Positions 41,604-51,543 of a stretch of DNA of 64,000 nt are shown in pieces (position 1 is the stretch's first letter; every line of letters begins with the position of its first letter). The translations under genes and the position numbers were made by a program. The notes beneath the pieces are model-generated. The model ran no database searches, was not told the DNA's origin, and saw only the letters and a program-made list of their open reading frames with translations. This DNA comes from Pyrinomonas methylaliphatogenes. GTDB taxonomy: Bacteria; Acidobacteriota; Blastocatellia; Pyrinomonadales; Pyrinomonadaceae. Location: contig NZ_CBXV010000002.1 of assembly GCF_000820845.2 (NCBI RefSeq), forward strand, positions 372,001 through 436,000, in the 5' to 3' direction.

Positions 41604-42755
41604 CTAGTCTTTCAGCGCAGCCTGCAACGCCGCTTCTAGAAGTGATCTATCCACCTCTTGTCCATCGACGATCCGCGCGCGACCGATCCGCTCGAGAAGC
41701 ACCCATTTGATACTTCCCCCGAACGATTTCTTATCGAGGCGCAGCGCTTGAAGGATGCGCTCAAAATCCAGATCCTTCGCGCGCGGCAGTCTTCCGGCGA
41801 GCTTGATCGCCGCGCGCAGTTCGTCCAGCTCGCCCCGATCGAGCAATCCCAATCGCGCGGAGATCTCTCCGGCAGCCAACATGCCGTAGCCGACCGCCTC
41901 GCCGTGACGGAAACGGCGATAGTCGGTTGCCGCTTCGAGCGCGTGCCCGATCGTATGGCCGAAATTCAAGATGCGACGCGAAAGGTGATCGGTGCGCGTC
42001 ATCTCCTCGCGTTCATCACCAGCAACGATGTTCGCTTTGAAAGCGCAATGCGCAGCAATCAGATCCGCCAAAAGCTCCGTTTCGCCGAGCGGCTCGCCGC
42101 TCATCAACAACGCGCGCGTCGCATCGAACAACCGCCGATCGCCGACGGCTCCATGCTTGATCGCTTCACACCATCCAGCCGTCAACTCGCGCTGCGGTAG
42201 CGTGCGCAATGTCTCCGGATCGATGATAACTGCGCGCGGTTGATAAAAGGCTCCGACCAGATTCTTCCCGGCGCGCATATTGACGCCGGTCTTCCCGCCC
42301 ACCGAAGCATCTATCTGGGCGAGCAGAGTCGTCGGCACTTGGACGAACGCGAGACCGCGCAAGTAGAGCGCGGCGACGAAGCCGGCCAGATCGCCGACGA
42401 CTCCACCGCCGAACCCGATGATGACATCGCTCCTTTCAAAACGCGCCTCGCACAGAAACTCCAAGGCGCGCTCGGCAGTGCGTAACGTTTTGTGGCGCTC
42501 GCCTTCCCCCATCAGCCAACGATAGACTTCAAAACCGCCGAGGCGAAGGCTCTCGCTAAGGCGCGCACCATAGAGGCCCCAAACCCGCTCATTGGAGATA
42601 ACGACCGCACGCCGCGAATATGGCCCGACGACCGCGCGCACCCTCTCCCCCACACGCGCGAGCGCTCCGGCTTCAACCTCTATCTCATATTCTCCGGCGC
42701 GTTCCGGCGTTCTCACAGTGACGCGCCTTCTCCTCTCAACCCCCTGCATCATCAT
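41604..42755 (-). CDS. aroB: 3-dehydroquinate synthase
   Basis: Second step of the shikimate pathway, an NAD- and zinc-dependent enzyme. Conserved blocks: GEGERHKTLRT, VIGFGGGVVGDLAGFVAALYLRG, VPTTLLAQIDASVGGKTGVN, NLVGAFYQPRAVIID, EAIKHG and the zinc histidines in NFGHTIGHALE and HGEAVGYGM. 383 residues. Its start overlaps the stop of the upstream gene (42752-42755, ATGA), implying coupled translation. Confidence 0.96.
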   Translation of the reverse strand: MMMQGVERRRRVTVRTPERAGEYEIEVEAGALARVGERVRAVVGPYSRRAVVISNERVWGLYGARLSESLRLGGFEVYRWLMGEGERHKTLRTAERALEFLCEARFERSDVIIGFGGGVVGDLAGFVAALYLRGLAFVQVPTTLLAQIDASVGGKTGVNMRAGKNLVGAFYQPRAVIIDPETLRTLPQRELTAGWCEAIKHGAVGDRRLFDATRALLMSGEPLGETELLADLIAAHCAFKANIVAGDEREEMTRTDHLSRRILNFGHTIGHALEAATDYRRFRHGEAVGYGMLAAGEISARLGLLDRGELDELRAAIKLAGRLPRAKDLDFERILQALRLDKKSFGGSIKWVLLERIGRARIVDGQEVDRSLLEAALQAALKD

Positions 42756-44233
42756 CCCACCTGTAGAGCTTCCACCATCATCTCCGCCATCGACTCGTAA
42801 TCGAGTTCGCCTGCGCCGATGAGCGGGGCGAGTTCTTCCAGATGATAACGCGCTCCTGTATTCCAGACATCGATCAACTCATCGCGAGCGCGCCGACTCC
42901 GCCACCAAGCCCGACCGTAGCGCGTGCGTAAGCGATCGCGCCAAATCAGCGCGAAACACTGCGCGCGCAATTCCGTCACCGCATCCCAGCCAGCTTCGAT
43001 GTCGAGCCAGAAGGTCGCCTGCTCGTAACGGAACCCGGTCGCTTCGCTCAACGAAGAGGCGTAGCTCTCCTTCTGCGCTTCGCCGACGTTCGTCCCTCCC
43101 ACCGTCTCTGTGAATACGCGCAAAAGAGCGCAACGACGCCGAGCGTCGTGGAGCTCGAGAAGCGCAACGGCGCGCGCGACCGCTTGCGCTTCGGTCGGCG
43201 TCAAACCACGATGCTCGGTTATCCAACGCGGATCGAGCCATAGATGGCGGAAAAGCGCCGCATGCCCCTGTTCGGTCGCGCGCTCTGGCGCATACACGAA
43301 CTCGGGATAACGATCCGCCATCTCGGGCGAAAGCCAAACGAAATACTGCGCGCGACCAACTTCGCTAAAAAGTCGCAAGTAACGCGACAATCCGCCGGAC
43401 CGCCCTACCACGAGGCGCACATCGCGTGGCGGATCGACGGCAAAACAGGCAGCTTCTTTTGCCCCTTCCGGTCCGATCTCGACCACGAGATCGGCCAACC
43501 GGTCCAACTTTACGTGCAAAGCTTCGACCGCTGCACGCCAGATCACGTCGAGCCCTTCGGCGGGGAAGAGACCGTCAAATGGCGCTAAGCGACGAAAACG
43601 GAGTTCATCCGCATAGCTCAGGTCGGGCGCATAGGCAGCTTCTGCCTGCAGATGCTCACGCAATCGCGCCGCATACACCTCAGCCGTCCGTTCGAGGAAC
43701 CTGTCAGCTACCGCCACCAGAGCGCTGAAAGCGGTCGGCAATGCCGCCTCGCGCAGCGCAAGATGGTTTGCCGACCCGAGGATGCGCGCCTCTTCATCGA
43801 AGAGCGCATAGCGCGCGCATCGCAAATCATCGCAAGGCCCAAGGGCATTCAGCGCCTTGAGCGCGAGGGCGCGGCGGCGGAAGACATCGCTCTCCTCCGC
43901 GATCTCATCACAGGCCTCTTCCCAGCGTTTCGACGCTGCACGTTCGCAACGCGCAAGCTCTTCCGAAACAGGCCGCGCGGCCTCTTCGAGACGCAGGAAA
44001 CGGACCGCCGATACGAGCCTCTCCAACGCCAGCCGCTCGGTCGCTGCCCCTTCCGGAGCGCTTTCAAGATGCTGCGCCAATCGATCAAGCGCTTCTCGCG
44101 TCCATAGATCGGCGAAACGTTCGTGAAGCGGCTCTTCGTCGGATGAGCCTCTTCCCAGCAATCGTTCGAACTCGCGCCGTCCCTTTTCGGCCCAATAGGC
44201 CCCGTATTCACGACGATAAACGCCTATCTCCAT
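42752..44233 (-). CDS. Large alpha-helical protein of unknown function
   Basis: About 493 residues, helical, cytoplasmic. The C-terminal half (ATFWLDIEAGWDAVTELRAQCF ... YGRAWWRSRRARDELIDVWNTG) has the look of an M3/M32-type peptidase C-terminal lobe, but no HExxH zinc motif is found, so peptidase activity is unlikely. ATG 44233 was chosen since the frame upstream (to 44410) runs through a direct repeat and looks non-coding. Coupled to aroB. Confidence 0.6.
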   Translation of the reverse strand: MEIGVYRREYGAYWAEKGRREFERLLGRGSSDEEPLHERFADLWTREALDRLAQHLESAPEGAATERLALERLVSAVRFLRLEEAARPVSEELARCERAASKRWEEACDEIAEESDVFRRRALALKALNALGPCDDLRCARYALFDEEARILGSANHLALREAALPTAFSALVAVADRFLERTAEVYAARLREHLQAEAAYAPDLSYADELRFRRLAPFDGLFPAEGLDVIWRAAVEALHVKLDRLADLVVEIGPEGAKEAACFAVDPPRDVRLVVGRSGGLSRYLRLFSEVGRAQYFVWLSPEMADRYPEFVYAPERATEQGHAALFRHLWLDPRWITEHRGLTPTEAQAVARAVALLELHDARRRCALLRVFTETVGGTNVGEAQKESYASSLSEATGFRYEQATFWLDIEAGWDAVTELRAQCFALIWRDRLRTRYGRAWWRSRRARDELIDVWNTGARYHLEELAPLIGAGELDYESMAEMMVEALQVG

Positions 44234-44285
44234 CTCGCGTTCGGCCCCTGACCTCGGCGTGATAAGGGCCGATTGTAACACGCTC

Positions 44286-44380
44286 ACAGGCACGCCCAAG
44301 ATCGCCCTCGAGGCGCCCGTCTCTGGCAACGACGCGCTTGACAACCATCTTACAGGCACGCCCAAGATCGCCTTCGAAGG
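44286..44380 (+). repeat. Imperfect direct repeat, 66-bp period
   Basis: 44286-44314 and 44352-44380 match at 27 of 29 positions (ACAGGCACGCCCAAGATCGC core). They lie just upstream of the 44233 start on the minus strand, with a 37-base unrelated spacer. Confidence 0.8.
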
Positions 44381-44410
44381 AACGGGATCTGAAGCAAGCG
44401 AGATGATCAT

Positions 44411-44807
44411 TTCCGGGTTGGATCGATGAAATGGCGCGGAACAAAAAGCGGGCGCGACAAACTTGGGGAATGCCGCACCCGCTCTCTAATATGTGGTTAC
44501 TGTCCTCACCCCAGCAACCACCGAGACGGAGGATCCACCAACCGTCTCTCTTGCCCCATAATATACACCGCAATGGCCGTGCCATGCAAGCCCTCCTTCC
44601 GGCCATCTTCTAACCCTCAATCTGACAAGGTCTTACGCTCCCTCCGATGAACGCCAAGCGCGGCGGGAAGCTGGCGGAATGTAAAAGTTACACTCACAAC
44701 CGAGTAACTTCTTCACCCACTGTCACCTATTTTCCGCCTCCCCGAGATCGTCGGGGCGAAATAGATGCGCCACAGAAAGGCGAAGAAGATGGAGATGGAC
44801 GCTGGAT
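44411..44807 (+). other. Gap without a supported gene
   Basis: Between the repeat pair at 44286 and that at 44808. It holds only a small inverted repeat (AAGTTAC 44685-44691 and GTAACTT 44704-44710) and no convincing reading frame, RNA gene or promoter. Confidence 0.5.
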
Positions 44808-44922
44808 GATGCGCTCCGTCTAACCGAAATCAATGAGCTGTAGATGGCGGGATCATGAAGCTGCCGAGGTCGCGCCCGCCGATGCCGCCGTCTAACCGAA
44901 ATCAATGAGCCAGTAGATGGCG
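44808..44922 (+). repeat. Imperfect direct repeat at ppa 3' end, 72-73 bp period
   Basis: 44808-44849 and 44881-44922 share a 22-base identical core (44817-44838 and 44889-44910) plus TAGATGGCG. The second copy overlaps the ppa stop codon. Repeat about 42 bases, spacer about 31. Confidence 0.82.
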
Positions 44923-45591
44923 AAGCGCTCCCATTCTCTCTTCAGGCTCGCCATAATTTTCGCGATAGTCATCCATGCTGCGCTTTATCACATCGAGCGC
45001 TTCAGCGCGACCATAGACGTCGATGATCTCGACTCGACGCGGGGCTTCGTTCGGCAACTGTTTGTAACTGAGGAAATAGTGCTTGAGCCGGTCGATCAAA
45101 CCTTTCGGGCATTCATCGATCTCTCGGATGCGTCCGTAAACGACGTCGGATTCGAGGACGGCGATGATCTTATCGTCAGCGTCGTTGCCATCTATCATGC
45201 GTAGTCCACCGATGGGGCGCGCGCGCACGAAGAAGTTGCCGTGCGCCGCAGTCTTCTCCGTCAGCACGCATATGTCCATCGGATCGCCATCGCCCTTGAT
45301 ATCCTTCAAGCCCGTGCGCTGGCGGCACAGTTCCGCGACCGCTTCGCCGCAAAAGGTCTGTGGGATTAGCCCGTAAAGCGTCGGGCAGAAGGATGAGAAC
45401 CTTTGCGGGCGATCGACGCGCAAATGGCCCGAGATCTTATCCAGCTCATACTTGACCGCATCCGTGGGAACGATCTCGATGTAGACGTTGACCGTCTCGG
45501 GCGCTTCTTCGCCGGGCGACACGCCGTGCCACGGATGCGCTTGAAAAAGCAGGGTGAATAGATTGTGAAGCTTCGTCTCTCGCGTCGTCAT
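44902..45591 (-). CDS. ppa: Inorganic pyrophosphatase (family I)
   Basis: Hydrolyses pyrophosphate to drive biosynthesis. The signature GDGDPMDICVLTE (metal-binding aspartates) is near residue 100, with DGNDADDKIIAV and YKQLPNEAPRRVEI downstream. 229 residues, longer than E. coli Ppa (about 176), with an N-terminal extension (HPWHGVSPGEEAPETVNVYIEIV) as in one family I subgroup. Confidence 0.92.
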   Translation of the reverse strand: MTTRETKLHNLFTLLFQAHPWHGVSPGEEAPETVNVYIEIVPTDAVKYELDKISGHLRVDRPQRFSSFCPTLYGLIPQTFCGEAVAELCRQRTGLKDIKGDGDPMDICVLTEKTAAHGNFFVRARPIGGLRMIDGNDADDKIIAVLESDVVYGRIREIDECPKGLIDRLKHYFLSYKQLPNEAPRRVEIIDVYGRAEALDVIKRSMDDYRENYGEPEERMGALRHLLAH

Positions 45592-45752
45592 CTCACAACT
45601 CCTCTAGCGAAAAAAGTTCGGCGATTCGTCTCACCGACGAAGAGATGGTTCCTTCTCGTCCAACCTCTTTCCCACACACGCGAAAGGAGCCCTCCCTTCA
45701 AACAAAAGGCTCGAAGGCCGTGAGGGGAAGCGGTGAGCAGAAAGAGATCTTT

Positions 45753-46922
45753 TCACCTGCGGAATAGGCTGCGCCTTTCTGGAAGCAAACGCACGGGGAC
45801 GCGCACGCGATTCCCATCGCGCCAGACCTCAACCTGCACCACATCTCCGACCTCGTGCCGATCGAGGATGCGCGTCAGGTCATCGCGATTACGCACGCGC
45901 TCGCCGTCGATCGCGACGATGATGTCGCCGAGCACATAATCTCCGTCCGGCGTGACAGAAATGCCGCGCAGACCAGCCGCTGCCGCCGACCCTCCCTGCT
46001 CGACCTGCACGATGATCACCCCCTCATCTATCGGCAGTCCGAGTTCTGGGCGAACATCGCGCGTGTAGATACCAAGCTTGGGGCGTATGACGTAACCGTT
46101 GTTGATAAGCTGAGGCACAACGCGCTTGGCGACATTGATGGGAACAGCAAAGCCCACGCCGGCGAATGCTCCCGATGGGCTGATGATCTGCGAGTTGATC
46201 CCGATCATGCGCCCATGCGAATCGAGCAGCGGTCCACCGGAATTGCCCGGATTGATGGACGCATCGGTCTGAATGGCTTCGATCAAACGCCCGGTCGCTT
46301 GCGAATAGATCGGACGCTGTAACCCGCTGATGATGCCTGTCGTCAGCGTCCGATCGAAACCGAAGGGATTGCCGATCGCCAGAACTTTCTGCCCGACGAC
46401 CAACTGGTCCGAATCGCCAAATGGGATCACGCGCAAAAGGTTGCGCGGCACGTTATCGACCTTTATCACGGCCAGATCCGTATCGGGATCGCGCCCGACG
46501 ACGCGCGCGCGATAGACCTTATCGCCGCCAAAGCTCACCAACACTTGTCGCGCGTCGGCGATGACGTGATCGTTCGTTAGAATGTGCCCCTCCTCATCGA
46601 TCACCGAACCGGAGCCGGTCCCTTCCCGCGGCACGGGATCGAAAAGGCTTCGCCCACCGGAGATCGAGGTGATCGAAACGACTCCGGGTGAAACCGCACG
46701 ATAGATCTCGATGTTGTTGCGCTCATCGGTCGCGACCGATGGATCGGTGATGCCCGCTGGCGGCGTTTCGCTGAAAGGAGCCCCATTCGATTGAAAACGG
46801 CGGTTCCAATAGTTCAGACTCGAAATCACTATCGCCGCGACAAACGCTGAGGTCAAAGCGATCAGTAGGATCTGTCGCACAGAGAGTTGATATGTGATCT
46901 TTGGCCGCAAGCGATCAACCAT
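45753..46922 (-). CDS. HtrA/DegP-type periplasmic serine protease
   Basis: N-terminal membrane anchor (residues 16-36), trypsin-like domain with H119 (ILTNDHVIAD), D149 (DPDTDLAVIKV) and S228 (NPGNSGGPLLD), then one PDZ domain (residues about 285-380, GVIIVQVEQGGSAAAAGLRG). 389 residues, the DegS/single-PDZ layout. Likely a membrane-tethered envelope quality-control protease. Confidence 0.93.
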   Translation of the reverse strand: MVDRLRPKITYQLSVRQILLIALTSAFVAAIVISSLNYWNRRFQSNGAPFSETPPAGITDPSVATDERNNIEIYRAVSPGVVSITSISGGRSLFDPVPREGTGSGSVIDEEGHILTNDHVIADARQVLVSFGGDKVYRARVVGRDPDTDLAVIKVDNVPRNLLRVIPFGDSDQLVVGQKVLAIGNPFGFDRTLTTGIISGLQRPIYSQATGRLIEAIQTDASINPGNSGGPLLDSHGRMIGINSQIISPSGAFAGVGFAVPINVAKRVVPQLINNGYVIRPKLGIYTRDVRPELGLPIDEGVIIVQVEQGGSAAAAGLRGISVTPDGDYVLGDIIVAIDGERVRNRDDLTRILDRHEVGDVVQVEVWRDGNRVRVPVRLLPERRSLFRR

Positions 46923-47311
46923 CCTTCACCTACCCACATGAGAAGACTTTAATCAACCAAGTTCTAGCAAGCTATTTTCCCCCTTCCGCGCCTCGATCCG
47001 CAAGTTGTTCGCGCCAGCACCGCGCCCCACAAAGCCGATCGCCAACCGCACTCATCCCCACAAGAACCTATTATTAACGCTCCGAACGCGACGACGATGT
47101 GACCTATAAAACTGCACTCATCGCCGTAAGAGGTTATCCTTCGGGCAGCAGGTCTTTACGAGATCCTTGGCTGGATGAGATGTATACGTCCGGGCAACAG
47201 CTCTCTAAGGCTCGCCGCTGAAACTCGCCCGATCTTTACACTACGCGATATGACATTAAGAACGCGCTCCGCCTCTTGCAGGATTGCCGCTGGAACTCGC
47301 CCGATCTTTCA
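46923..47311 (+). other. Repeat-bearing gap between htrA and DUF5658 gene
   Basis: Contains two direct-repeat pairs (47048/47114 and 47214/47286) and a looser third (CGGGCAGCA 47142, CGGGCAACA 47191). No gene can be supported. Confidence 0.55.
47048..47142 (+). repeat. Degenerate direct repeat, 66-bp period
   Basis: GCACTCATC at 47048 recurs at 47114. The similarity (GCACTCATCnCCnnAAGA) holds for about 18 bases and then fades. This is the weakest of the nine pairs, but the offset is again exactly 66. Confidence 0.5.
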
Positions 47312-47315
47312 CTAC
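47214..47315 (+). repeat. Direct repeat at DUF5658 gene 3' end, 72-bp period
   Basis: 47214-47244 and 47286-47315 match except for one substitution and one deleted base (GCCGCTGrAACTCGCCCGAT core). The second copy overlaps the stop of the minus-strand gene ending at 47312. Confidence 0.8.
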
Positions 47316-47671
47316 CGCAGGAGAGAGAGCGAAAGGCGATTGAAGAGTTGCGCCATAAGGGCGATCGGTTCGTAATCGAAGGCGGAAAGCGCCGTCAGCC
47401 CATGCAGAAACATCAGGGCGAGGTATAAGCCCAACGCGAGCGCGAGACCACGCCGTGCGAGCGCGCGATCATACCAGCGATATAACACCCAAGCCGCAAA
47501 CGCGCCGATCGCCAACTTGACGGCGAGAAATGGCCCTTCCCCACACTCGAGCAGACGCGACATCACAAAATTCCCCTCCCGCGCCACGCCCATCCGCACC
47601 CAATACAGGGTCAATTGCGCGTCCAGAAGGTTCAAAGAGAAGAGTAGAGAGCATTTCGCTAAAGCGCGCAC
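47312..47671 (-). CDS. DUF5658 small membrane protein
   Basis: 119 residues with three to four membrane helices. The block LNLLDAQLTLYWVRMGVAREGN and the following GPFLAVKLAIGAFAAWVLYRW match the DUF5658 pattern. The function is unknown. Its stop lies inside a direct-repeat copy. Confidence 0.72.
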   Translation of the reverse strand: MRALAKCSLLFSLNLLDAQLTLYWVRMGVAREGNFVMSRLLECGEGPFLAVKLAIGAFAAWVLYRWYDRALARRGLALALGLYLALMFLHGLTALSAFDYEPIALMAQLFNRLSLSLLR

Positions 47672-47715
47672 GCGCCTTCACCTCCGATAAACCCGTTTAA
47701 ACCGCCCCCTTAACG

Positions 47716-47749
47716 ACAGAGCCCCGGTCCGGGTGGACCAGGGCTTTGT
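47716..47749 (-). terminator. Hairpin terminator downstream of the TonB receptor gene region
   Basis: ACAGAGCCCCGGTCC and GGACCAGGGCTTTGT pair over 15 bases (two G-U type pairs) with a GGGT loop. Located between the receptor gene end (47920) and the DUF5658 gene start (47671), both read on the minus strand. A weak T-run at best, so termination efficiency is uncertain. Confidence 0.6.
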
Positions 47750-47919
47750 GAGGGGAGACGATGAATCGTTCTCTTTACCTTAAGATAGACGACGAATCGT
47801 GCTCCGTTTCCAGCGCGAAGCAGGGCGATTTTATCGCTCAAAGCGCGCTGCGAGAGGGAGGCAAGTCTCCCCTCGCTTGATCGAGGCCATCTCTTTTGCG
47901 CAAAGAGCGCGCGTTGAGA

Positions 47920-50900
47920 TCAGAATTCGAGGCGCAGTCCGAGCCTGATCTGGCGCGGGCGAAGCGTCCTTTGTGGGACGAGGAAAGTATCTTTGAAGGC
48001 ACTCCGTTGTTCAGGGGTCGCATTTGCACCGAGCGCGTTGAAGTTGATGAATTCGGCGCCGAAACTGAAGACGGTCTTGTTCAGCACGTTGTCGCATTCG
48101 ACCAAAGCTTGAAGACGTGCGCTTTCCCCGAGGCGAAAGACGCGGGCGATATTCAGATCGAAAGCGAAAAGAGCCGGTCCAGTACCCGCGTTTCGCGGAA
48201 GGTTGCCTGTGCTGCCGATCGTCGGCAACGAAAAGACCTGCACGAGCTTTTGGTCGAGCGGCTCGCCCGGGCGACGGAAGCGGATCGAAGCTGGGTCATC
48301 GCTGAAGTTTGGCCGGTCGTTGTCCACATCGTCCAGATTACGATCTGCGCCGAGCGTGATGTTAAACGGCGCGCTCGAAGCGAGGCGCAAGATGGGTGCG
48401 AGGCGCAATCGGCCAAGCCACGCTGGCAGATCGAAGATGCCGCTCAGGGCGAATCGGTGGCGCCTGTCGAGCAGACTACGCGCCAGCTCATGGCGGAAAT
48501 CTCCCGGTCGAAGCGCGTCTGAAGTGTTGAGCTCACCATCGCTGATCAGTTTTGACAGCGTGTAAGAAGCGCGCAAGGTGAAAGAGAAACCGCCCTTTGC
48601 GCCCATCAAGCGGTGGCGCGTTTCAAGCGTCAATCCGCGATAGGAGCTATTACCGATCGACGCGAGCTGTTCGATCTCACCGCGCGTTGGATCAGGGCGC
48701 AGGTCGTTCACCGCCGCATGCGCGATCTCCAGCGCGGTTTGACTCGTGCCGTTCAAATTGACGAGCGAGATCGGAACGCCCGCCTCCACTATGCGCCCGA
48801 TCGAATTGGGATTTGCAGGATCGTTCGGGGTCAACATAAATCTGATGAATTCGCCTGCCGTTGAAGCATCGTAAAGAGGGCGCACACCGGCCGCATCGCG
48901 AAAGTTCGGGAAATCGCGCGACAACAAATAGGCAGTGAAATCGCTGTAGCCCGCTGGCAAGACGGGCGCGTTGGCATTGAATTCACGCCACAGGTGCAGG
49001 CCGCGCACCCAAGCGTAATTCGCTTCGATCATCCAACCGCGCTTGATCTCGCGTTCGATTCCGAAGCTGAGCTGATAGCTTTCCGGGATGCGCAAGTTTG
49101 GATCGAGGCGGCGCATGAAACCGGTTTCAGACGTAGCGAATCGCTGGACCAGTGGCGAGGAGAGCGTGAGCGTCTCCGGGAAATTGAGATTCGCGGCGAT
49201 GAAGGCGCGCCGCTGCGCCGGCGTCAACGCCCTTCCCGTCGCCGGATCGCGCAACAGATCCGTATCGAAGATCAAACGCCGTGTGCCGAGCGTGAAGTCA
49301 TCTATAGTGCGCAAAAGCGCGCGGTTGTAGAAGATGCCTGCGCCTGCGCGCAGGACCATCTTCCCGCCTTTGGTCGGATCGAAGGCGATGCCGATACGCG
49401 GGCCCCAATTGTCGCCATCGGCGATGATCGTCTCGCGTTCATAACGCAAACCGAAGCTCAAGGTGAAGTTGTTTGCCGGACGCCATTCATCCTGCGCGAA
49501 GAAGGCGAGGTACACGTTTCGTTGCACCGAATCGGGCTGAAAGCTCTGTCGGAAACGACTCGGCTGATTGGCCAAGAAATCGCCCGCGCTCGCGAAGCTA
49601 TAGGTTCCGGCGAGGTCGGCGAGATCGCGGAACGCCGAGCGGACCAACTGTAATTCGCCTCCCGTTTTGAAAGTGTGTGTGCCGCGCGTCGACGTCAGCG
49701 AATCTTGCAACTGCAATCGCGCTTCGCGCCGTAGTGTGGCGCCGAGCGAAGACGAGCCAGCGACGAGCGTGCCTGATCGCCCCAACGGATCGTTGAGCGC
49801 GATCGTCACGACGGGACGCGATGAAGGCGCGTGCTCTTCCGGCGCGAGCCGTGATGCTTGCGCGCGGAATTGGTTGATCAGCTTTGGCGTAAGGAGGCGC
49901 GTGTCGGCGTAAGCGAGCGCGTCCGAAGCGCGATAGCGCGTCTGGAAAGCCTCGCGCAGGCGATTTCCGCCGCTCATTTGGCGCCGATTGCGCAATCGTC
50001 CATGTTGATAGAGGAACATCCCGCTGTGCCGCTGACTGAACTCGTGATCCACACGCAGGACCGTCTCATGTTTGCGCGAAGGGGTCGAGACGCGATCGAC
50101 GAAAGGGGCTAACTCTGCGGGCTGATTGGGCGGTGTCGCCTCAGTCTCAAGGCGACGCCCGACGAGCGTCGTCGGTGGTGGCAGCGGGAAGCGCGGGTTC
50201 TGCTGGATCGGCACTAAGGTATCGATCAACGTCGAGTCCAACACCGTGTTGAACTCATAAGCGAGAAAGAAGTAGGTGCGCCCCAAACCATTGTAACGCA
50301 ATGGGCCAGCGAAGCGCGGCAACATGACCGGACCACCGACGGCGAATCCGAGATCATGCCTTTGCAGCGGCAACCGCTTCAATCCGCGCGCGTTGTTGCG
50401 AAACGTGTTTGCCTCGAGCGATTCATCGCGGAAGAAGTCGAATAGCTTGCCGCGAAGCTCGTTCGTTCCCCGCCGCACGCGCAGGTTGACTCGGCCACCA
50501 GAAGCGCGCCCGTATTCGGCGGCGAATTGATTGGTGATGATCTGGACCTCCTCGACCGATTCCATCGAAGGTTGAAAGCGCTCGCGCGCCGCGCGATCGT
50601 CGTTATTATCGAATCCCTCGATGGTCAAATTGTTCGAATAAGCTGGCCCGCCGCTCAAAGCGAAGAGGCCGGCCTCTTCGGGCGTCATACGCGGATTGCT
50701 GTCTCTATCCTCAGCCAGATCGCGATCAGAGAACGGAGGCTCCGTTACGTTGCTCAAGGTGAAAACGAGATCATAAGGCGCGCGCGACTGAACCGGGAGC
50801 GATTCCACCTCTTCGCGCGTGACGGTCGCGCCGATCACCGTGCGCGAAACATCAGGAACATAGGGCCCCGTTTCGGCGACGACCGTTTGCTCGGCAGCGA

Positions 50901-51249
50901 CGCCTACAGGATGCAACGCGATATCGAGTTCGACCGTCTGTCCAGCTATGGTTTCGATCGCGATCTCTGCGGTGGCGAAACCGGGCGCCGCAGCGCGCAC
51001 GATGTAACTCCCCGGCTCGAGTTCGAGCAAACTAAAACGCCCCTCTTCATCCGTCACGGCTTGTCGTGCGCGAGCCGTGTCGCGGAGCGTCGCCGTTACC
51101 GTCGCGCCGACGACGACTGAGCCATGAGCATCGCGCACGCGACCGCGAAGCGAAACATCATCCAAATCCTGCGAAGAGACCATTTGAGAGGCCGCTAGAA
51201 GCGCATAGCCAGCAAAGAGCCAGAGTTTATGTGAGGGCGAAGGGAACAT
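47920..51249 (-). CDS. Oar-like TonB-dependent receptor with carboxypeptidase-regulatory domain
   Basis: 1109-residue outer-membrane protein. Signal peptide (WLFAGYALLAASQMVSS), then a carboxypeptidase-regulatory-like Ig domain (VSLRGRVRDAHGSVVVGATVTATL, residues 33-115), a plug domain (SNNLTIEGFDNND ... YGRASGGRVNLRVRRG) and a long beta-barrel ending in the aromatic residue F (RLGLRLEF). This Oar/TBDR class is expanded in Acidobacteria and used for uptake of large or unknown substrates. It needs a TonB system; the 17721 protein could contribute. An upstream gap (51250-51543) shows nothing recognisable. Confidence 0.9.
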   Translation of the reverse strand: MFPSPSHKLWLFAGYALLAASQMVSSQDLDDVSLRGRVRDAHGSVVVGATVTATLRDTARARQAVTDEEGRFSLLELEPGSYIVRAAAPGFATAEIAIETIAGQTVELDIALHPVGVAAEQTVVAETGPYVPDVSRTVIGATVTREEVESLPVQSRAPYDLVFTLSNVTEPPFSDRDLAEDRDSNPRMTPEEAGLFALSGGPAYSNNLTIEGFDNNDDRAARERFQPSMESVEEVQIITNQFAAEYGRASGGRVNLRVRRGTNELRGKLFDFFRDESLEANTFRNNARGLKRLPLQRHDLGFAVGGPVMLPRFAGPLRYNGLGRTYFFLAYEFNTVLDSTLIDTLVPIQQNPRFPLPPPTTLVGRRLETEATPPNQPAELAPFVDRVSTPSRKHETVLRVDHEFSQRHSGMFLYQHGRLRNRRQMSGGNRLREAFQTRYRASDALAYADTRLLTPKLINQFRAQASRLAPEEHAPSSRPVVTIALNDPLGRSGTLVAGSSSLGATLRREARLQLQDSLTSTRGTHTFKTGGELQLVRSAFRDLADLAGTYSFASAGDFLANQPSRFRQSFQPDSVQRNVYLAFFAQDEWRPANNFTLSFGLRYERETIIADGDNWGPRIGIAFDPTKGGKMVLRAGAGIFYNRALLRTIDDFTLGTRRLIFDTDLLRDPATGRALTPAQRRAFIAANLNFPETLTLSSPLVQRFATSETGFMRRLDPNLRIPESYQLSFGIEREIKRGWMIEANYAWVRGLHLWREFNANAPVLPAGYSDFTAYLLSRDFPNFRDAAGVRPLYDASTAGEFIRFMLTPNDPANPNSIGRIVEAGVPISLVNLNGTSQTALEIAHAAVNDLRPDPTRGEIEQLASIGNSSYRGLTLETRHRLMGAKGGFSFTLRASYTLSKLISDGELNTSDALRPGDFRHELARSLLDRRHRFALSGIFDLPAWLGRLRLAPILRLASSAPFNITLGADRNLDDVDNDRPNFSDDPASIRFRRPGEPLDQKLVQVFSLPTIGSTGNLPRNAGTGPALFAFDLNIARVFRLGESARLQALVECDNVLNKTVFSFGAEFINFNALGANATPEQRSAFKDTFLVPQRTLRPRQIRLGLRLEF

Positions 51250-51543
51250 CTTGTCAACTCCTTCGTGAGGATTCGCGCCGTTTGAAACGCAAAAGACACG
51301 CTAGCGCCGTTCGAGCCTGAGGTCGCTCGATTTATGCGCCGCGCAATTAATTTGATGGCGGGGAATCTATCACTTCGGCGGGACCGAATCAAGAGGGTCA
51401 ATCACACCGTAACATTTTCGGGGCGGGAGATACGCTTTGAGAGCGACAGCTCAAACCATCCTCGTGCTGTACGCCGATCGGTCCGGATCGACGCGCAGCA
51501 CGAGGAGCAAATGGTCTTTGGATCAGCCCGCCCACCGCTGTTT

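Noticed and set aside
42752-44233. Oligoendopeptidase (M3) call for the gene upstream of aroB
   Set aside because: General helical resemblance only; the essential HExxH motif is absent.
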